From Sinomicrobium oceani (GTDB lineage: Bacteria; Bacteroidota; Bacteroidia; Flavobacteriales; Flavobacteriaceae): 64,000 bases of DNA. Shown here piece by piece: positions 17,660 through 26,444 of this stretch. Under the pieces are notes generated by a model. The model was not told the origin of the DNA. It did not search any database and worked only from the letters and a program-made list of their open reading frames with translations. Within the stretch, counting starts at the first letter, position 1. Every line of letters starts with the position of its first letter. Position numbers and translations under genes: made by a program. The stretch lies in assembly GCF_900119185.1 (NCBI RefSeq), contig NZ_FPJE01000006.1, positions 124,001 to 188,000 of the forward strand. The letters run 5' to 3'.

Positions 17660-18241
17660 ATGGATTTGACACAGGGAACTTTTGAGGAAAAGAGCGCCAG
17701 GGCGAAGAAAATGATGCTCTGGTTCGGTATGGTAAGTATACTGATGACCTTTGCAGGCCTTACCAGTGCCTATGTGGTAAGTAAAACCCGTCCGGATTGG
17801 TTACAGGATTTCCGTTTGCCCTCTGCATTTTATGTAAGTACGGTATGTATTATCGTCAGCAGTATGACCTTTCATCTGGCGAAAAAGGCAATTTCCGGCT
17901 CGCGTCGCGGTGCGGGTACTGTATTTCTGGTTGCGACCCTGTTGCTCGGTGTGGCATTTGTGGTATCTCAGTTTTTTGGTTTTGCGCAGATTATTGAAGA
18001 AGGATATTACTTTACAGGAAGTGAGAGTACGATTACAACTTCCTTTTTATATGCTATTACGGTTGCACACATAGCCCACGTTGTAGCCGGTATAATAGTG
18101 CTTTTGGTTATAATTTATAATCATTTTAAAGAAAAGTATGGGCCGGGGCAAACCCTTGGTTTAGAATTGGGTGTAACCTTTTGGCATTTCCTGGATATTC
18201 TGTGGGTTTACCTCATTTTATTTTTCTATTTCTTTAGATAA
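17660..18241 (+). CDS. Cytochrome c oxidase subunit III family protein (short form)
   Basis: 193 residues with five membrane helices and the subunit III pattern: MMLWFGMVSILMTFAGLTSAYVV near the start, VAHIAHVVAGIIVLLVII in the middle, and FWHFLDILWVYLILFFYFF at the end. It is the shorter of two adjacent subunit III homologues, an arrangement usual in Bacteroidota. It lies 53 bp after ctaB. Subunit III helps stabilise the catalytic subunit; subunits I and II are not in this window. Confidence 0.92.
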   Translation: MDLTQGTFEEKSARAKKMMLWFGMVSILMTFAGLTSAYVVSKTRPDWLQDFRLPSAFYVSTVCIIVSSMTFHLAKKAISGSRRGAGTVFLVATLLLGVAFVVSQFFGFAQIIEEGYYFTGSESTITTSFLYAITVAHIAHVVAGIIVLLVIIYNHFKEKYGPGQTLGLELGVTFWHFLDILWVYLILFFYFFR

Positions 18242-18251
18242 GAAAAAAACG

Positions 18252-18259
18252 TAAATTTG
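18252..18259 (+). promoter_or_regulatory. TAnnTTTG box between the two subunit III genes
   Basis: TAAATTTG, 31 bases before the next start codon, could provide an internal promoter within the oxidase cluster. Confidence 0.35.
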
Positions 18260-18290
18260 GGCAGTTTTAAAAAGATATATGTATTAGTGT

Positions 18291-19262
18291 ATGGAAGCTA
18301 CTGTTACAACAGCTACAGAAGGCAAAGTTTGGGGGGGAGGCAATGAACCGCTGAAAGCCAGTTATGGCAAGATGATGATGTGGTTCTTTATCGTGTCCGA
18401 TGCCCTGACATTCTCCGGATTTTTGGCCGCATACGGCTTTTCGAGATTTAAATTTATCGAATCCTGGCCGATTGCGGACGAGGTGTTTACCCACTTCCCG
18501 TTTCTTCACGGTGTAGACGCTCCGATGTATTATGTGGCGTTGATGACCTTTATCCTTATTTTTTCTTCCGTAACTATGGTACTTGCCGTAGATGCCGGAC
18601 ATCACCTGAAAAGAACCAAAGTAGCATGGTATATGTTACTGACCATTATCGGAGGTGTCATATTCCTCGGTTCTCAGGCCTGGGAATGGAAAAATTTTAT
18701 TGCTGGAGAATATGGAGCTCTGGAAACCCAGGGAGGAAGAATTCTGCAATTTGTAGACGGAAATACCGGTAAGCGTGTTGCGCTTCACGATTTTGCCACG
18801 GCAACAGGAGAAGCAGAGAACAGCATGAATGCCAACGGACTTTCCGCCAATGCAGAAGTCACACACATATATACTTTACAGGATATCGTTGATGGTTTTA
18901 AAGCGAATTCGAATATCCTGATAAGAACAGAGATGCTAAACGAAGAAGGGCACAAGACGTTACTCACCAGGGAAGAGTCCGCCGAAAAGATAAAGAGTGC
19001 TGTTCTCGTTGTCGAAGGGGCAAACCTCGAAAGGAACGAGTATGGAAACAGGCTGTTTGCCGATTTCTTTTTCTTTATTACCGGGTTCCACGGATTTCAC
19101 GTGTTTTCCGGTGTAGTGATCAACGTTATTATTTTCTTTAACGTGATCCTCGGTACATACGAAAAGAGAAAAAGTTACGAAATGGTAGAGAAAGTCGGAT
19201 TGTACTGGCACTTTGTAGACCTTGTCTGGGTGTTCGTATTTACATTCTTCTATCTGGTATAA
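18291..19262 (+). CDS. Cytochrome c oxidase subunit III (long form with inserted domain)
   Basis: 323 residues. The ends match subunit III (MMMWFFIVSDALTFSGFLAA, YVALMTFILIFSSVTMVLAV, FFFFITGFHGFHVFSGVVIN, GLYWHFVDLVWVFVFTFFYLV). Between about residues 140 and 245, after QAWEWKNFI, there is a soluble insertion of roughly 100 residues (for example HIYTLQDIVDGFKANSNI) with no membrane segment, facing one side of the membrane. Such an enlarged loop is characteristic of some Bacteroidota oxidases. It is 49 bp after the short subunit III gene. Confidence 0.93.
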   Translation: MEATVTTATEGKVWGGGNEPLKASYGKMMMWFFIVSDALTFSGFLAAYGFSRFKFIESWPIADEVFTHFPFLHGVDAPMYYVALMTFILIFSSVTMVLAVDAGHHLKRTKVAWYMLLTIIGGVIFLGSQAWEWKNFIAGEYGALETQGGRILQFVDGNTGKRVALHDFATATGEAENSMNANGLSANAEVTHIYTLQDIVDGFKANSNILIRTEMLNEEGHKTLLTREESAEKIKSAVLVVEGANLERNEYGNRLFADFFFFITGFHGFHVFSGVVINVIIFFNVILGTYEKRKSYEMVEKVGLYWHFVDLVWVFVFTFFYLV

Positions 19263-19315
19263 AACAATAAGACAATAAGTACATTCCTGTCGGAATTCAG
19301 ATAATATAAATTAAA

Positions 19316-19666
19316 ATGGCAGCACACGCACACGAATCTAACGTAAAGAGAATATGGACTGTATTTGTAATACTGTCCGTAGTAACGATAGTAGAAGTAG
19401 CTTTGGGTATCGTAAGACCCGAATGGTCTATGGCACATATTATCGGGATGAAGATCCTCAACTGGATATTCATCATTCTCACCATTGTTAAGGCTTATTA
19501 TATTGCCTGGGCTTTTATGCACCTCGAAGGAGAAAAAGGAGCCTTCCGATGGTCTATAGTTTTGCCGCTAATTATTTTAATCCCTTACCTGGCATTTATT
19601 CTGCTCACAGAAGGAAGTTATGTACATGATGTGTTGAGTAATGGCTTTGTAAGCTGGGATTTCTAA
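19316..19666 (+). CDS. Cytochrome c oxidase subunit IV (prokaryotic type)
   Basis: 116 residues with three membrane helices (VFVILSVVTIVEVALGI, WIFIILTIVKAYYIAWAFM, VLPLIILIPYLAFILL). The KAYYIAWAFMHLEGEK stretch is typical of the small prokaryotic COX4/CyoD-like family. It follows the long subunit III and ends at a terminator, closing the structural part of the oxidase cluster. Confidence 0.9.
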   Translation: MAAHAHESNVKRIWTVFVILSVVTIVEVALGIVRPEWSMAHIIGMKILNWIFIILTIVKAYYIAWAFMHLEGEKGAFRWSIVLPLIILIPYLAFILLTEGSYVHDVLSNGFVSWDF

Positions 19667-19686
19667 GGTATATTTAACAGTATTAA

Positions 19687-19712
19687 GAAGGCGGTTTTGA
19701 ACCGTCTTTTTT
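19687..19712 (+). terminator. Terminator after oxidase subunit IV
   Basis: AAGGCGGTT pairs with AACCGTCTT (one G-T) around a TTG loop and is followed by TTTTT. A TATTTTTG box (19712-19719) directly behind it may start the next transcript. Confidence 0.75.
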
Positions 19713-19791
19713 ATTTTTGTACCACCTTTGCATCTGTGTTGTGCATCCGTTGAAAACAAGGTGTAAAAGGGTTCTTTAAAGTGTGTTGCTG

Positions 19792-20469
19792 ATGAAAAAG
19801 TATTTGATTCTCGGAGTGTTGTTTATACTTCCTATTATAGCCTATTTGTTTTTTGCTTCGGGAGTAAATAACTTCGTTAAATTACCGGTGCTGACAGAGA
19901 ATGTGAAAGAGATAACGGCTTTTCATGCTCTGGATGGGGATGAGATTCGTCTGCACGATAAGATTACGGTACTTGGCTTTCTCGGTATGCATCCCGAAAA
20001 GATGAAGGGCAATGCATTTAATATCAATCAGAAGATATATAAGCGGTTTTATCAATTTTCCGATTTCCAGTTTGTCATGGTCCTTCCCGAAGGTAAAGAA
20101 GAAGAGGCCCGTGCACTGAAAGATGAGCTTTCCCCTTTTACCGATATGGCCAAATGGGAGTTTGTTTTCGGGAAAGAAAAGGATATTGCCGACCTTTTCC
20201 GTAGTTTGCAGAGCAATGTTTCGCTCGATGAAAGCCTGAGTACCCCTTTGGTTTTTATCGTGGATCGTGAGCGCAAGCTTAGGGGGAGAAGAAAAGATGA
20301 AGATTCCGGAAATCCGTTGTACGGTTTCGATGCTACCTCCGTGGCGGAGTTGAACGATAAAATGGTAGATGATGTAAAAGTGTTGCTGGCTGAATACCGT
20401 TTGGCTCTGAAAAAGAACAATACGACAAGCAAGCGCGATTCTTACCTCAAAAAGCTGAATAAGAACTGA
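19792..20469 (+). CDS. Membrane-anchored thioredoxin-fold-like protein in oxidase assembly cluster
   Basis: 225 residues from the ATG at 19792; GTG/TTG/CTG codons just upstream are not needed as starts. One N-terminal membrane anchor (KKYLILGVLFILPIIAYLFF) is followed by a periplasmic domain with SCO-like layout (ITAFHALDGDEIRLHDKITVLGFLG, FQFVMVLPEGKEEEARALKDEL, TPLVFIVDRERKLRGR). No CxxxC metal or redox motif is present, unlike the SCO gene that follows. It may be a degenerate SCO/AhpC-TSA relative acting as an assembly factor. Position between subunit IV and SCO is the main functional clue. Confidence 0.75.
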   Translation: MKKYLILGVLFILPIIAYLFFASGVNNFVKLPVLTENVKEITAFHALDGDEIRLHDKITVLGFLGMHPEKMKGNAFNINQKIYKRFYQFSDFQFVMVLPEGKEEEARALKDELSPFTDMAKWEFVFGKEKDIADLFRSLQSNVSLDESLSTPLVFIVDRERKLRGRRKDEDSGNPLYGFDATSVAELNDKMVDDVKVLLAEYRLALKKNNTTSKRDSYLKKLNKN

Positions 20470-20527
20470 GTTTAGTGGTGTACGGTGCGTAGAAACATAC
20501 GGTCTAAGGAAGCGTAAAACAAGTATT

Positions 20528-21217
20528 ATGAAAGGCAATTATACATACGTTTGGGTATCTCTGGTCATTCTGGTATTCGGTATAATCTTTATACCGAAAA
20601 TTATAGACCGGGTGAAAGACGGGAAGGTCGTGGATGGCGACCGTCACAAGATCGGCGAACAGCACAAAGATATCGGTAAGGAAGAACTGGTAGCCATAGG
20701 AGAAGTTCCGCAGTTTTCTTTTACAGATCAGAATAATCAAAAGATCTCTAACAAAGATTATAAGGGCAAAGTGTATCTCGTAGAGTTTTTCTTTACTACC
20801 TGTCCCACCATTTGCCCGGTGATGAACCAGAATATGGTGAAGATCCAGGAAGCTTTTAAAGATAATTCGGATTTTGGTATAGCATCGATAAGCATTAATC
20901 CGGAAAATGATACTCCCGAAGTTTTAAAGGCTTACGCCGAAAAACATGGTGCAACACATCCGAACTGGCATTTCCTCACCGGAGATCAGGACGCGATATA
21001 CCGTTTGGCCAATAACGGGTTCAATATGTACGCCGGGGTCAATCCCGAAGTAAAAGGCGGGTTTGAGCATTCCGGAATGTTTGCTTTGGTAGATCAGGAC
21101 GGAAACATACGTTCCAGGCTTGACACGTTCGGGAATCCGTTGGTGTATTACGATGGGTTGGAGCAACAGGGTATAGATATGCTTAAGGAAGATATTGCTA
21201 TTTTGCTGGGTATTTAA
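20528..21217 (+). CDS. SCO1/SenC family copper chaperone
   Basis: 229 residues. An N-terminal anchor (YVWVSLVILVFGIIFIPKII) precedes a thioredoxin fold with the copper-binding motif CPTICPV (FFFTTCPTICPVMNQNM) and the distal His in GGFEHSGMF. SCO proteins deliver copper or reduce cysteines for the CuA site of cytochrome c oxidase subunit II. The gene lies inside the oxidase cluster, 10 bp before the DUF420 gene, supporting the role. Confidence 0.95.
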   Translation: MKGNYTYVWVSLVILVFGIIFIPKIIDRVKDGKVVDGDRHKIGEQHKDIGKEELVAIGEVPQFSFTDQNNQKISNKDYKGKVYLVEFFFTTCPTICPVMNQNMVKIQEAFKDNSDFGIASISINPENDTPEVLKAYAEKHGATHPNWHFLTGDQDAIYRLANNGFNMYAGVNPEVKGGFEHSGMFALVDQDGNIRSRLDTFGNPLVYYDGLEQQGIDMLKEDIAILLGI

Positions 21218-21227
21218 TTCGGGACTT

Positions 21228-21758
21228 ATGACAACAACTACGGAAGAAAAAAAGTATAACAAGCTTATTCTGGCTTTATCCATTATTATACCTCTGGCGG
21301 TAGCAGTACTCTTTGGGGTGAAGATCCCCAACGTAGAGCCATTGTCTTTTTTACCCCCGATCTACGCCACCATAAACGGGCTTACTGCAGTTTTACTGTT
21401 TACAGCGGTCTGGGCCGTTAAAAACGGTAAAAGAACACTGCATGAAAAACTTATGAAAGTATGTATAGGTTTATCGGCGGCATTTCTCGTGATGTACGTG
21501 GCTTACCATATGACGTCCGATTCTACGGTTTACGGAGGAGAAGGTGTTGTGAGGTATGTATATTATTTTATTCTGATATCCCATATCCTGCTCTCGATAA
21601 TTATTATACCTTTAGTACTGATCTCTTTTGTAAGAGCCCTTGCAGGCCGTTTTGACCGACACCGGAAAATAGCCCGCATAACCTATCCTATCTGGCTCTA
21701 TGTAGCTGTTACCGGAGTAGTAGTGTACCTGATGATTTCTCCGTACTACGCGACTTAG
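21228..21758 (+). CDS. DUF420 membrane protein
   Basis: 176 residues from the ATG at 21228 (MTTTTEEKKYNKL); the longer frame overlaps the SCO gene. Five membrane helices, with the conserved His-containing segments TLHEKLMKVCIGLSAAFL, VMYVAYHMTSDST and ILISHILLSIIIIPLVLISF. DUF420 resembles CtaM-like heme-copper oxidase assembly factors and is regularly found with SCO in Bacteroidota. An oxidase-maturation role is likely. Confidence 0.9.
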   Translation: MTTTTEEKKYNKLILALSIIIPLAVAVLFGVKIPNVEPLSFLPPIYATINGLTAVLLFTAVWAVKNGKRTLHEKLMKVCIGLSAAFLVMYVAYHMTSDSTVYGGEGVVRYVYYFILISHILLSIIIIPLVLISFVRALAGRFDRHRKIARITYPIWLYVAVTGVVVYLMISPYYAT

Positions 21759-21804
21759 GGCAGAGGGTTTCACTGATTTGAAAAACTGTAATACACATTG
21801 AGAT

Positions 21805-22026
21805 ATGGCTGTTAAGACCAGGTTTTACCTATCTGTACTTGTATTGTTGTGGGCAGTAGTCCCCGCCGAAGCACAGTGTGCAATGTGCAGGGCTGTCCTG
21901 GAAAGCGGGGAAGGGCAGGAAGCGGCCCGGGGAATTAATAACGGTATTATTTACCTGATGGCTGTGCCCTATATCCTTATGGGTATACTCGGATATTTTG
22001 TTTACCGCAGGTTTCGCAGCAAATAA
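21805..22026 (+). CDS. Small membrane protein with CAMC motif
   Basis: 73 residues: a signal peptide (to PAEAQ), a short loop with CAMCRAVLESGEG, and one C-terminal helix (IIYLMAVPYILMGILGYFVYR). Small proteins of this layout follow DUF420 genes in many Bacteroidota. The two Cys may bind a metal. It ends the oxidase cluster 3 bp before the stop codon of the converging TolC gene. Confidence 0.82.
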   Translation: MAVKTRFYLSVLVLLWAVVPAEAQCAMCRAVLESGEGQEAARGINNGIIYLMAVPYILMGILGYFVYRRFRSK

Positions 22027-22028
22027 TT

Positions 22029-23366
22029 TTAGGGAAGTTTCCCTGTAAATATCCCGAGATCCAGTACAGAAAGGTTATAATTCAGTCTGGCAGCATAAGC
22101 CTGTTGTGCTGCTTTTTCCAGTGCTACTTTGGTTTCGAGAAGCTCTTTCCGGGTAATCAGCCCGGCCTCAAGTCCGTTTTCTTTAATACGATATTCTTCT
22201 TCCCGGAATAAATAAGCCTGTTCTGCGGTGGATAGCAGTTTTTCCGCCTGCCGTGCATTCCGGTATGCTTTTGCGATGTTATTGCGTATTTCATTCCTGG
22301 TATTTTCCGCATATAAAGAAGCCTGTAACGCTTTGGAACGGCTTTGTTCCAGTTCGGATCTCCGCTTTCCGAAGTCCAGAAAGTTCCAGGTGAGATTAGC
22401 GCCGATAAAATAATTGGTCTCCGGGAGCTCTTTAATGATGCCCTGGTAGGTGACGCCTCCGGTAACTCCCAGATCGGGAAGGTAAGCATTTTTGGATGCG
22501 GCCACTCCGTGTGTGGCCTTGTCCTGCTGATATCGGGCAGCGCGTATATCGGGGTTGTGTTGCATACCGTATTCCAGGTATTCCTGTTCCGGAAGCAGTA
22601 GGTAGCCGTTTTCCGGTAGCGGGGCCAGTTCCAGGGCCACCGTATCGCCTATAGAAAGTGCGTGACGGAGATCTGCCATATAGTTGTCCCGATCCGTTTC
22701 GGCTTGCAGAAGATTGTGTTCTTTACTTGCCTTTTCGGCTTTCAGGCCGAGTATGCTTACCTCCTGGGTTTCTCCCGCCATAAAAGCGCTTTCCGCGTCG
22801 TACAGCTCCATGTCTGCCAGCGCCACGGCTGCCCGGGCTTCTGCGATTTTTTTATCTTGTATTTTTATGGCATAGAACAGTTTTTCCACGCCGGCCTGTA
22901 CTTCGAGCACAGCCTTTTGTGTTTTACTGTTTTCCATCTCGTACGCCGCTTCCATGGCCTTGATGCCGTGATGAACACGAAATAGCTGTGTAATGGGCTG
23001 GTAGGCTAACACACCAGCCGTAAAGATATCCCGTTCGCCCCGATAGAGTGTAAAATCGTTCCACGGAATGGGAATGTTAAGAAAGTCACCGATTCCTCCC
23101 CTCGGGATCACAAAATTGTTATTCTGAAAAGAGTGCAGGTAGTTTCCGCTGGCATAGAGCATGGGTTTGCCCTTTGCAGAGATGCTTCGTATTTGGTAAT
23201 AGCTTTCGTTGGCTTTTTCCTGTTGAATACGTAATAACCTGTTCCCGGTTAGTGCTGCTTCCCTGGCCTCTTCGATAGTGAGAACACGTCTTTCCTGCGC
23301 CATAACACCAGCGGGAAACAAGGGTAATGATAACAGCAGGATGATATAAATACGCGGTATATTCAT
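22029..23366 (-). CDS. TolC family outer-membrane efflux protein
   Basis: 445 residues with a signal peptide (to GVMAQ). The two long coiled-coil repeats of the TolC/OEP family are visible (EAREAALTGNRLLRIQQEKA, AEARAAVALADMELYDAESA; RNEIRNNIAKAYRNARQAEK, GLITRKELLETKVALEKAAQ). It would form the outer-membrane exit duct of the RND pump encoded just upstream on the same strand (3 bp gap). Confidence 0.93.
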   Translation of the reverse strand: MNIPRIYIILLLSLPLFPAGVMAQERRVLTIEEAREAALTGNRLLRIQQEKANESYYQIRSISAKGKPMLYASGNYLHSFQNNNFVIPRGGIGDFLNIPIPWNDFTLYRGERDIFTAGVLAYQPITQLFRVHHGIKAMEAAYEMENSKTQKAVLEVQAGVEKLFYAIKIQDKKIAEARAAVALADMELYDAESAFMAGETQEVSILGLKAEKASKEHNLLQAETDRDNYMADLRHALSIGDTVALELAPLPENGYLLLPEQEYLEYGMQHNPDIRAARYQQDKATHGVAASKNAYLPDLGVTGGVTYQGIIKELPETNYFIGANLTWNFLDFGKRRSELEQSRSKALQASLYAENTRNEIRNNIAKAYRNARQAEKLLSTAEQAYLFREEEYRIKENGLEAGLITRKELLETKVALEKAAQQAYAARLNYNLSVLDLGIFTGKLP

Positions 23367-23369
23367 AAC

Positions 23370-26300
23370 TTATGATTCACTTGAAATAAGGTGTTTGATG
23401 TCTTTCGGTTTTATCAGCAAGGCATAAAGCACAGGAATAGTGAGCAAGGCCATGATCATCGACCATACAACCCCTACGGCCAGAACACTGGCCAATGGGC
23501 TCCACATGGGCGAGCCCGACAGTATCATGGGTAATACTCCGAAAGCAGCGGCCATGGCTGTCAGGAAAATGGGGCGTAATCTCCTTTTTCCGGCTTCAAT
23601 GGCAGCCTCCGGTATACGGTCTCCTTTGCGGAGGAGTTCGTTGGTGTAATCAATCAGTATGATGGCATTGCGCACCACAACCCCGGACAGGCTGATCAGT
23701 CCTACAAATGCAGTAAAACCAAAGTTGTTACCGGTAATTAAAAGCCCGAGAAAAGCACCGAAGAGACTAAGTGGAATGGTAAGCATAACCAGCATGGTCT
23801 CCTTGAGATTTTTAAACTGGAACAGAAGGATAAGGAAGATCAGGATGATGCTTATGCCGAGAGCGATGATCATCTGGCTGAAAGTCTCCTCTTTATTCTC
23901 ATATTCTCCCCCGTAAGTAATCCGATATCCCGAAGGTAAGTCTATCAGATCTATATCTTTCCGGGCACGGTCGAGTATCTGTTGTGGCAGAAATCCCTTT
24001 TGATATTCGCTCAGTACGGAAAGGGTGCGTACACCGTTGCGCCGGACGATATGTCCGGTATGCCATTGTGGGGTAAGTGTGGCTATCTGCCGCAGAGGAA
24101 CGGAACTTCCGGTAACGGGAGAAGGCAGGTACGTATCTTCGAGCTGATTAAAATTTTTCCTGCTTTTTTCATCGAGCCGAAGGACCAGGTCTACCGGGGT
24201 ACTGCCTTCGTACATAGTGCTTACCGGGGCCCCCGAGAAACCTACATATAGCGTCTTGGCCACGCTCTCCGTAGTAAAGCCCAGTCGGCTTGCTTCCGGC
24301 TTTAGTTGTATGCCGACCCCGTAATAATCTTCATGAAAATTATCCCTGACGTCTGCACTTCCCGGAGTGTCCTGTAAAATACGGGCTACCTGTTCGCCGA
24401 TATGTTTTATTGTTGGTATGTCATCTCCCGACACCCGGATTTCTACCGGGGCCAGGTACGGAGTACCCTGCTGCATCAATCGGACCAGGGCACGCCCTCC
24501 TGGTGCAAGACGCCCTGCTTTTGCATTGAGTTCTTCCGAGAGTTCCACTGCCGTATCATCGTCTGTAGTATTTACCAGGATCTGGGCAAAGTTTGTCGCG
24601 GGGACTTCGGGGGCGAAGTTATAGTAAAAACGTGGTGCGCTGCTCCCGGTAAAAACCGCATGCGAAAGAACCCGTTTATCATCCGAAATTTCGCCTGCAA
24701 TACGCTGAATGACTTCCTCGGTCTTTTCGAGTTTGGTTCCCGTTGGCATCCAAAGGTCAATGACAAACTGGTTGCGTTCTGCAGCAGGGAAGAACTTCTG
24801 GGGGATAAAGAAGTACAACGCAATGCCGATAAAGATCATGAGCAGGCTTCCGTAAATGGTTACCCGGTGATGTGCCATACACCAGTCCAGCGTACGGTCG
24901 TAAGCCTTTTGCAACCGGTCCAGCATGGAGGGCTTTTTGTCGTGCTGATCTTCCTGATGCAGGCCTTTTTTGATAAAAGCATGGCATAAAATCGGCGTAA
25001 AGACCATGGCGACGAGAAAAGATGATCCCAGCGCTATGGTAACAGTGAGAGGTAACGCCCGGATAAACTCACCCACCGAGCCGGTAAGGATGATCATCGG
25101 TAAAAAGGCAGCTATAATGGTGATCGTTGCGGTGAGCACAGGAATGACCAGGTCCGTTGCACTGCGCCAGGCCGCTGTGGAGGGAGACATGCCTTCGTCC
25201 AGTAGCTCCACATAATTATCCGCTATGACAATGGCATCATCCACAACCATACCCAGCACTACGATAAGTGCTGCGAGTGATACCTGGTGCAGTTCTATGC
25301 CAAAGGCGTGGAGCATGGCAAATGTCATGGCTATGGTCATCGGTATCGCCATAGCGGCCACAAGGGCAATCCGGAACGGAAGCAGGACCAGGATAACGAT
25401 AACCACGGCAACAATGGCAATGAAAAATTCACGGATAAAATGACTGACGTTATGATCCACCAGGGTAGGCTGGTCGATAATCTTTATAATATCGACATCG
25501 GAAGGGAGTTGCTCCCTGACCCCGGTGATGATATCATTGACTTCCGCTCCGAAATCCACAATATTATTGCCTTCCTGCATTTGCAGGGACAGCAGTATGG
25601 CCGATGAACCGTTTATGGCTGTATAGGAATCGGCTTCTTCATACCTGCGTTCTATGCGGGCGACATCGCCGATACGGATAACATCTCCGTTGGTAGCGGT
25701 ACCGACGACCTGTTGTGCAATCTCCTCTTCCGTATTGTAATACCCTGTGGTGTAAAAAGGAACCTGGTTGTCATCGGTTTTCAGGTGACCGCTGGGGTAA
25801 ATGTTGTTCTGGGAACGGAGAATATCTATAACATCGCTGAATTTTACACCGTATTGCGCCAGTTTTTCCGAGTTGGAAGTGATGACAATCTCCTGTTGCT
25901 GCTCTCCGATACGTTTCATTTTGGACACAGCCCTGATATTCCGCAGGCGGTCTTCGATCTTCCGGGTATATTCTTTGAGCTGCCTGGAGTCCGTGTCTTT
26001 GGCGGTAATCCCCAGGACGACAGCTTCCGTATCCCCGAAATCGGAATTGGTCATCGGGCCGATAGTGCCCGGCGGCAATGCCGTCTGTTTGGTCACCTGA
26101 AGGGCAATACTCAGTTTATTCCAGAATACATCCGGGTCCTCGACCCATTCTTCCAGTTCCACCTGTATGATCATAAGTTCGTCCCGTGAAGTGGAAAAGG
26201 TCTTTCCCTTCCGTACTTCCGAAAACTGAAACAGGGTCTCCTCGACTTTGCGGGTCAGCTGGTCTTCTACCTGCAGAGAATTAGCTCCGGGAAACAAAGC

Positions 26301-26444
26301 CAGTACCAGTCCCTGTCTTACGGTAATCTTCGGGTCTTCCCGTCTTGGCATCGTCAGCAAGGAATAAATTCCTGCGATAAACACGATAACCAGTACGGAG
26401 ATGGTCACCTGCGGATATTTCAGGGAAGATCGTACGAAATTCAT
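23370..26444 (-). CDS. RND efflux transporter permease (AcrB/MexB-like)
   Basis: 1024 residues, normal for the HAE family. N-terminal helix, then two large periplasmic loops between helices 1-2 and 7-8. The proton-relay Asp pair is present in MVVDDAIVIADN, and the second half has the matching SLSGVVVRNAIILIDYTNEL. It exports small molecules using the proton gradient, together with the adaptor upstream (overlapping by 4 bp) and TolC downstream. Substrate range cannot be read from sequence; the PRREDPKI start resembles members that pump diverse organic compounds rather than the metal-export branch. Confidence 0.95.
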   Translation of the reverse strand: MNFVRSSLKYPQVTISVLVIVFIAGIYSLLTMPRREDPKITVRQGLVLALFPGANSLQVEDQLTRKVEETLFQFSEVRKGKTFSTSRDELMIIQVELEEWVEDPDVFWNKLSIALQVTKQTALPPGTIGPMTNSDFGDTEAVVLGITAKDTDSRQLKEYTRKIEDRLRNIRAVSKMKRIGEQQQEIVITSNSEKLAQYGVKFSDVIDILRSQNNIYPSGHLKTDDNQVPFYTTGYYNTEEEIAQQVVGTATNGDVIRIGDVARIERRYEEADSYTAINGSSAILLSLQMQEGNNIVDFGAEVNDIITGVREQLPSDVDIIKIIDQPTLVDHNVSHFIREFFIAIVAVVIVILVLLPFRIALVAAMAIPMTIAMTFAMLHAFGIELHQVSLAALIVVLGMVVDDAIVIADNYVELLDEGMSPSTAAWRSATDLVIPVLTATITIIAAFLPMIILTGSVGEFIRALPLTVTIALGSSFLVAMVFTPILCHAFIKKGLHQEDQHDKKPSMLDRLQKAYDRTLDWCMAHHRVTIYGSLLMIFIGIALYFFIPQKFFPAAERNQFVIDLWMPTGTKLEKTEEVIQRIAGEISDDKRVLSHAVFTGSSAPRFYYNFAPEVPATNFAQILVNTTDDDTAVELSEELNAKAGRLAPGGRALVRLMQQGTPYLAPVEIRVSGDDIPTIKHIGEQVARILQDTPGSADVRDNFHEDYYGVGIQLKPEASRLGFTTESVAKTLYVGFSGAPVSTMYEGSTPVDLVLRLDEKSRKNFNQLEDTYLPSPVTGSSVPLRQIATLTPQWHTGHIVRRNGVRTLSVLSEYQKGFLPQQILDRARKDIDLIDLPSGYRITYGGEYENKEETFSQMIIALGISIILIFLILLFQFKNLKETMLVMLTIPLSLFGAFLGLLITGNNFGFTAFVGLISLSGVVVRNAIILIDYTNELLRKGDRIPEAAIEAGKRRLRPIFLTAMAAAFGVLPMILSGSPMWSPLASVLAVGVVWSMIMALLTIPVLYALLIKPKDIKHLISSES

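Noticed and set aside
24402-24989. 195-residue open frame antisense to the RND permease
   Set aside because: Shadow of a well-supported gene; Cys-rich and without family signature.
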